This document shows positions 6,897-8,890 of a stretch of 8,890 nucleotides of DNA, piece by piece. Source of the DNA: Clostridium sp. CAG:253 (GTDB lineage: Bacteria > Bacillota > Clostridia > Lachnospirales > Lachnospiraceae); contig FR887340.1 in the NCBI GenBank assembly GCA_000436755.1, positions 15,245 to 24,134 of the forward strand. Reading direction: 5' to 3'. The notes below the pieces were generated by a model that saw only the letters and a program-made list of their open reading frames with translations, did no database searches and had not been told where the DNA came from. A program made the position numbers and the translations under genes. How positions within the stretch are numbered: position 1 is the first letter of the stretch; the number at the start of each line of letters is the position of its first letter.

Positions 6897-8222
6897 GTGA
6901 ATATATATTTTGTATCACTGGGGTGTGATAAAAACCTTGTAGACAGCGAGATGATGATTACATCTCTTAGAAAAAACGGATTCGTGCTCACGGATGATAT
7001 AGAAGAAGCGGATGTCATTGTTGTAAATACATGCTGCTTTATAGGAGATGCGAAAGAGGAAAGTATCAACACTCTTATAGAGATGGGCAGTTATAAGGAT
7101 GGCAGATGCAGACTTTTAGTTGCAGCAGGCTGTCTTGCCCAAAGGTATCACAATGAGATAAAGGAGGATATTCCGGAAGTTGATCTCATTGTCGGTACGA
7201 TGGGATATGAGGACTTATCAGACAAGATAAATGAAGCTCTTGAGGCAAAGGGAGTTTTGGAATCTTTAAAGGATATAGATTATCTTCCGACACCTCTTAC
7301 GGACAGAGACAGCATGTCGGGCGGATATTACGCATACTTAAAGATTGCAGAGGGCTGCGATAAGTGTTGTACTTATTGTGTTATTCCGAAAGTAAGAGGA
7401 CATTACAGAAGTGTTCCTATGGATAATCTTATTGCACAGGCAAAACATCTTGTAAACAATGGAGCAAAAGAACTTATCCTCGTAGCGCAGGAGACAACTC
7501 TTTATGGAAAAGATATTTACGGAGAGAAGAGTCTTCCAAAACTTCTTGATGAGCTTTCAAAGATTGATGAGCTTAAATGGATAAGAATATTGTATTGTTA
7601 TCCGGAGGAGATAACAGATGAGCTTATTGATGCCATAAAGAGAAATCCAAAAGTCTGCAATTATCTTGATATGCCTATCCAGCATGGTGCAGATGATGTA
7701 CTTAAAAGAATGGGAAGATGGACAAACAGAGAGCAGATAGAAAACACTGTATCAAAACTGAGAAAAGAGATACCTGATATTGTGCTTAGGACTACTCTTA
7801 TCACAGGTTTTCCAGGAGAGACAGAAGAAGATTTTGAACAGTTAAAAGAGTTTGTCGAAAAGATGCAGTTTGACAGACTAGGAGTATTTACTTATTCAAG
7901 GGAGGAAGATACTCCTGCTGCTGAGATGGATGAACAGATAGAAGAAGAGATAAAGGCTTCAAGACGTGATGAGATAATGCAGATACAACAGGATATTGCT
8001 TTTGACAAGAGTAATTCCAGAGTGGGAGAAATATACGAGGTAATGATAGAAGGAAAACTGCCGGATGAGGGAGTATATATAGCAAGAACATATATGGATG
8101 CCCCGGATGTTGACGGATATGTTTTCATTCAATCAGATTATAATCTTGATTCGGGAGATTTTGTTAAAGTTGAGATAACAAGGTCAGATGAATATGACCT
8201 TATTGGTGAAATTATAGATTAA
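6897..8222 (+). CDS. rimO: Ribosomal protein S12 methylthiotransferase RimO
   Basis: 441 residues, the usual family size. A radical SAM enzyme that adds a methylthio group to the beta-carbon of a conserved aspartate of ribosomal protein S12. Visible: the N-terminal UPF0004 domain with cluster ligands C10 (SLGCDKN), C46 (NTCCF) and C79 (AAGCLAQR); the radical SAM domain with C154, C158 and C161 in CDKCCTYC, followed by VIPKVRGHYRS; LDMPIQHG and VLKRMGR typical of methylthiotransferases; SREEDTPAAEM; and a C-terminal TRAM domain (about 375-441). The RimO-type acidic, GxVxI-style TRAM tail separates it from MiaB. C157 is an extra cysteine beside the cluster motif, where relatives often have Arg. 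The gene starts with GTG 24 bp after folD and is followed by pgsA, a pairing common in Firmicutes. Confidence 0.95.
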   Translation: MNIYFVSLGCDKNLVDSEMMITSLRKNGFVLTDDIEEADVIVVNTCCFIGDAKEESINTLIEMGSYKDGRCRLLVAAGCLAQRYHNEIKEDIPEVDLIVGTMGYEDLSDKINEALEAKGVLESLKDIDYLPTPLTDRDSMSGGYYAYLKIAEGCDKCCTYCVIPKVRGHYRSVPMDNLIAQAKHLVNNGAKELILVAQETTLYGKDIYGEKSLPKLLDELSKIDELKWIRILYCYPEEITDELIDAIKRNPKVCNYLDMPIQHGADDVLKRMGRWTNREQIENTVSKLRKEIPDIVLRTTLITGFPGETEEDFEQLKEFVEKMQFDRLGVFTYSREEDTPAAEMDEQIEEEIKASRRDEIMQIQQDIAFDKSNSRVGEIYEVMIEGKLPDEGVYIARTYMDAPDVDGYVFIQSDYNLDSGDFVKVEITRSDEYDLIGEIID

Positions 8223-8223
8223 G

Positions 8224-8275
8224 ATACAGTACACTAGAAAGCTTCTAGATGAAAAAATTTGAGAGTGCACTGTAT
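8224..8275. repeat. 12-bp imperfect inverted repeat with inner hairpin, between rimO and pgsA
   Basis: ATACAGTACACT (8224-8235) pairs with AGTGCACTGTAT (8264-8275) with one mismatch (A8231 against C8268). An inner hairpin CTAGAA (8234-8239) / TTCTAG (8243-8248) has the 3-base loop AGC; it competes for bases 8234-8235 with the outer stem. The right arm holds the perfect palindrome AGTGCACT (8264-8271). It starts just after the rimO stop and ends 6 bases before the pgsA GGAGG. No T-tract follows on either strand, so a rho-independent terminator is unlikely; a regulatory or RNA-processing hairpin is possible. Confidence 0.7.
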
Positions 8276-8281
8276 AAAAAC

Positions 8282-8286
8282 GGAGG
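8282..8286 (+). promoter_or_regulatory. Strong ribosome binding site of pgsA
   Basis: GGAGG lies 6 bases before the ATG at 8293 and only 6 bases beyond the inverted repeat ending at 8275, so the structure could influence ribosome access. Confidence 0.75.
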
Positions 8287-8292
8287 CTTAGT

Positions 8293-8841
8293 ATGAATTT
8301 ACCAAATAAAATAACGATGCTTAGAGTTATAATGATACCGTTTTTTGCGTTTTTTATGCTTACGGATATGGTTGAAGGTTCTAAGTATATTGCTGTTGCG
8401 ATTTTTATAATAGCATCGCTTACTGACACACTGGATGGTTTTATCGCAAGAAAATGTAATCTTGTATCAAACTTTGGAAAATTTATGGACCCACTTGCGG
8501 ATAAATTGCTCGTAAGTACGGCACTTATATGTTTTGTGTCTGTTCCGGGTAATCCTATGCCGGTATGGGGAGTCATAATTATAATAAGCAGGGAGTTTAT
8601 AATAAGCGGTTTCAGACTTGTTGCTGCAAATGAAGGCATAGTCCTTGCAGCAAGTTGGTGGGGAAAAATAAAAACAACAGTGCAGATGGTGATGTCGGTA
8701 TTTCTTATAGTTAATTTTGATGGAAAAGTTGTAAATATTGTTGAGAATGTACTTATCTATGCTGCAATTTTATTGACGGTAATATCACTTGTCGATTATC
8801 TTGTAAAGAACTGGAATGTCCTTGATGATGGCAAGATGTAG
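8293..8841 (+). CDS. pgsA: CDP-diacylglycerol--glycerol-3-phosphate 3-phosphatidyltransferase PgsA
   Basis: 182 residues, normal for the family. An integral membrane enzyme that makes phosphatidylglycerophosphate from CDP-diacylglycerol and glycerol-3-phosphate, the committed step to phosphatidylglycerol and cardiolipin. It carries the complete CDP-alcohol phosphotransferase motif DxxDGxxAR(x8)GxxxDxxxD: D45, D48, G49, A52, R53, G62, D66 and D70. The N-terminal NLPNKITMLRV and the later SREFIISGFRLVAA (99-112) and GKIKTTVQM (124-132) are typical of PgsA rather than of phosphatidylserine or cardiolipin synthases. Hydrophobic segments are seen at about 11-24, 32-44, 72-84, 91-105, 130-141 and 151-170. 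It follows rimO by 70 bp and precedes another gene start by 20 bp. Confidence 0.94.
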   Translation: MNLPNKITMLRVIMIPFFAFFMLTDMVEGSKYIAVAIFIIASLTDTLDGFIARKCNLVSNFGKFMDPLADKLLVSTALICFVSVPGNPMPVWGVIIIISREFIISGFRLVAANEGIVLAASWWGKIKTTVQMVMSVFLIVNFDGKVVNIVENVLIYAAILLTVISLVDYLVKNWNVLDDGKM

Positions 8842-8861
8842 CAGGGAAAGGCTGGCAAAAG

Positions 8862-8890
8862 ATGAACAAAGTAATAGTTGTTGGCGGTGG
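8862..8890 (+). CDS. Start of a probable FAD/NAD(P)-binding protein, cut by the window edge
   Basis: Only nine complete codons plus two bases are visible: MNKVIVVGG, with the next codon beginning GG. The pattern (a beta strand followed by a GxGxxG-type turn) is the usual N-terminus of FAD- or NAD(P)-binding oxidoreductases. AGGGAAAGG (8843-8851) upstream serves as ribosome binding site, 10 bases from the ATG. It lies 20 bp after pgsA, so it is probably in the same operon. The specific enzyme cannot be told. Confidence 0.5.

Noticed and set aside
6612..7072. Reverse-strand open frames across folD and rimO
   Set aside because: They run opposite to confidently identified genes, have low-complexity Ser/Ile-rich translations and no ribosome binding site; they are shadows.
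8184..8639. Reverse-strand open frame of about 150 codons across pgsA
   Set aside because: It overlaps the full catalytic motif of pgsA and resembles no protein family I know.
1..8890. Novel defence system, mobile element, CRISPR array or RNA gene
   Set aside because: All long open frames on the + strand are recognisable housekeeping families, gaps are under about 130 bp, no direct-repeat array, transposase, integrase or tRNA-like structure is visible, and base composition appears even.

Overview
This is a compact stretch of housekeeping genes, all on the + strand, from a low-GC Firmicute, most probably a Clostridia member of the Lachnospiraceae type. The basis is the AT-rich sequence with A-ending codons (AGA, ATA, AAA), strong purine-rich Shine-Dalgarno sites, TTG and GTG starts, the dnaG-rpoD-trmK order, the rimO-pgsA pair, and a TGS-domain nucleoside kinase of a kind I associate with clostridia. 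The placement is inference from gene content and protein style; there is no rRNA or other taxonomic marker here.

Layout: (1) 1-272, the 3' end of a MiaB-type tRNA methylthiotransferase. (2) 273-399, a gap holding a 13-bp perfect inverted repeat. (3) 400-2181, DnaG primase. (4) 2293-3495, the primary sigma factor RpoD/SigA, whose stop overlaps the TTG start of (5) 3488-4240, TrmK, the tRNA m1A22 methyltransferase. (6) 4260-5912, a fusion of a TGS domain, a ThrRS-like second domain and a uridine kinase-like P-loop domain. (7) 5913-6032, a gap with the best sigma-A promoter of the window. (8) 6033-6872, FolD. (9) 6897-8222, RimO. (10) a 70-bp gap with a second long imperfect inverted repeat. (11) 8293-8841, PgsA. 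(12) 8862-end, the first codons of a protein with a dinucleotide-binding N-terminus.

Function: the genes cover replication priming (dnaG), transcription initiation (rpoD), tRNA and ribosome modification (miaB, trmK, rimO), one-carbon metabolism (folD), phospholipid synthesis (pgsA) and probably nucleoside salvage (kinase). Tight spacing suggests two transcription blocks: dnaG-rpoD-trmK-kinase, and folD-rimO-pgsA-(next gene) driven from the promoter at 5926-5955. No convincing rho-independent terminator was seen, so read-through between blocks is possible.

I looked for a novel system (defence, mobile element, CRISPR, RNA element, unusual cluster) and found none. No tRNA or rRNA gene is present, and no gap exceeds about 130 bp. 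The points most worth a second look are the two 52-55 bp inverted-repeat structures placed just upstream of dnaG and pgsA, the palindromes in the folD promoter, and the kinase whose ThrRS-like domain has lost the zinc/editing residues.
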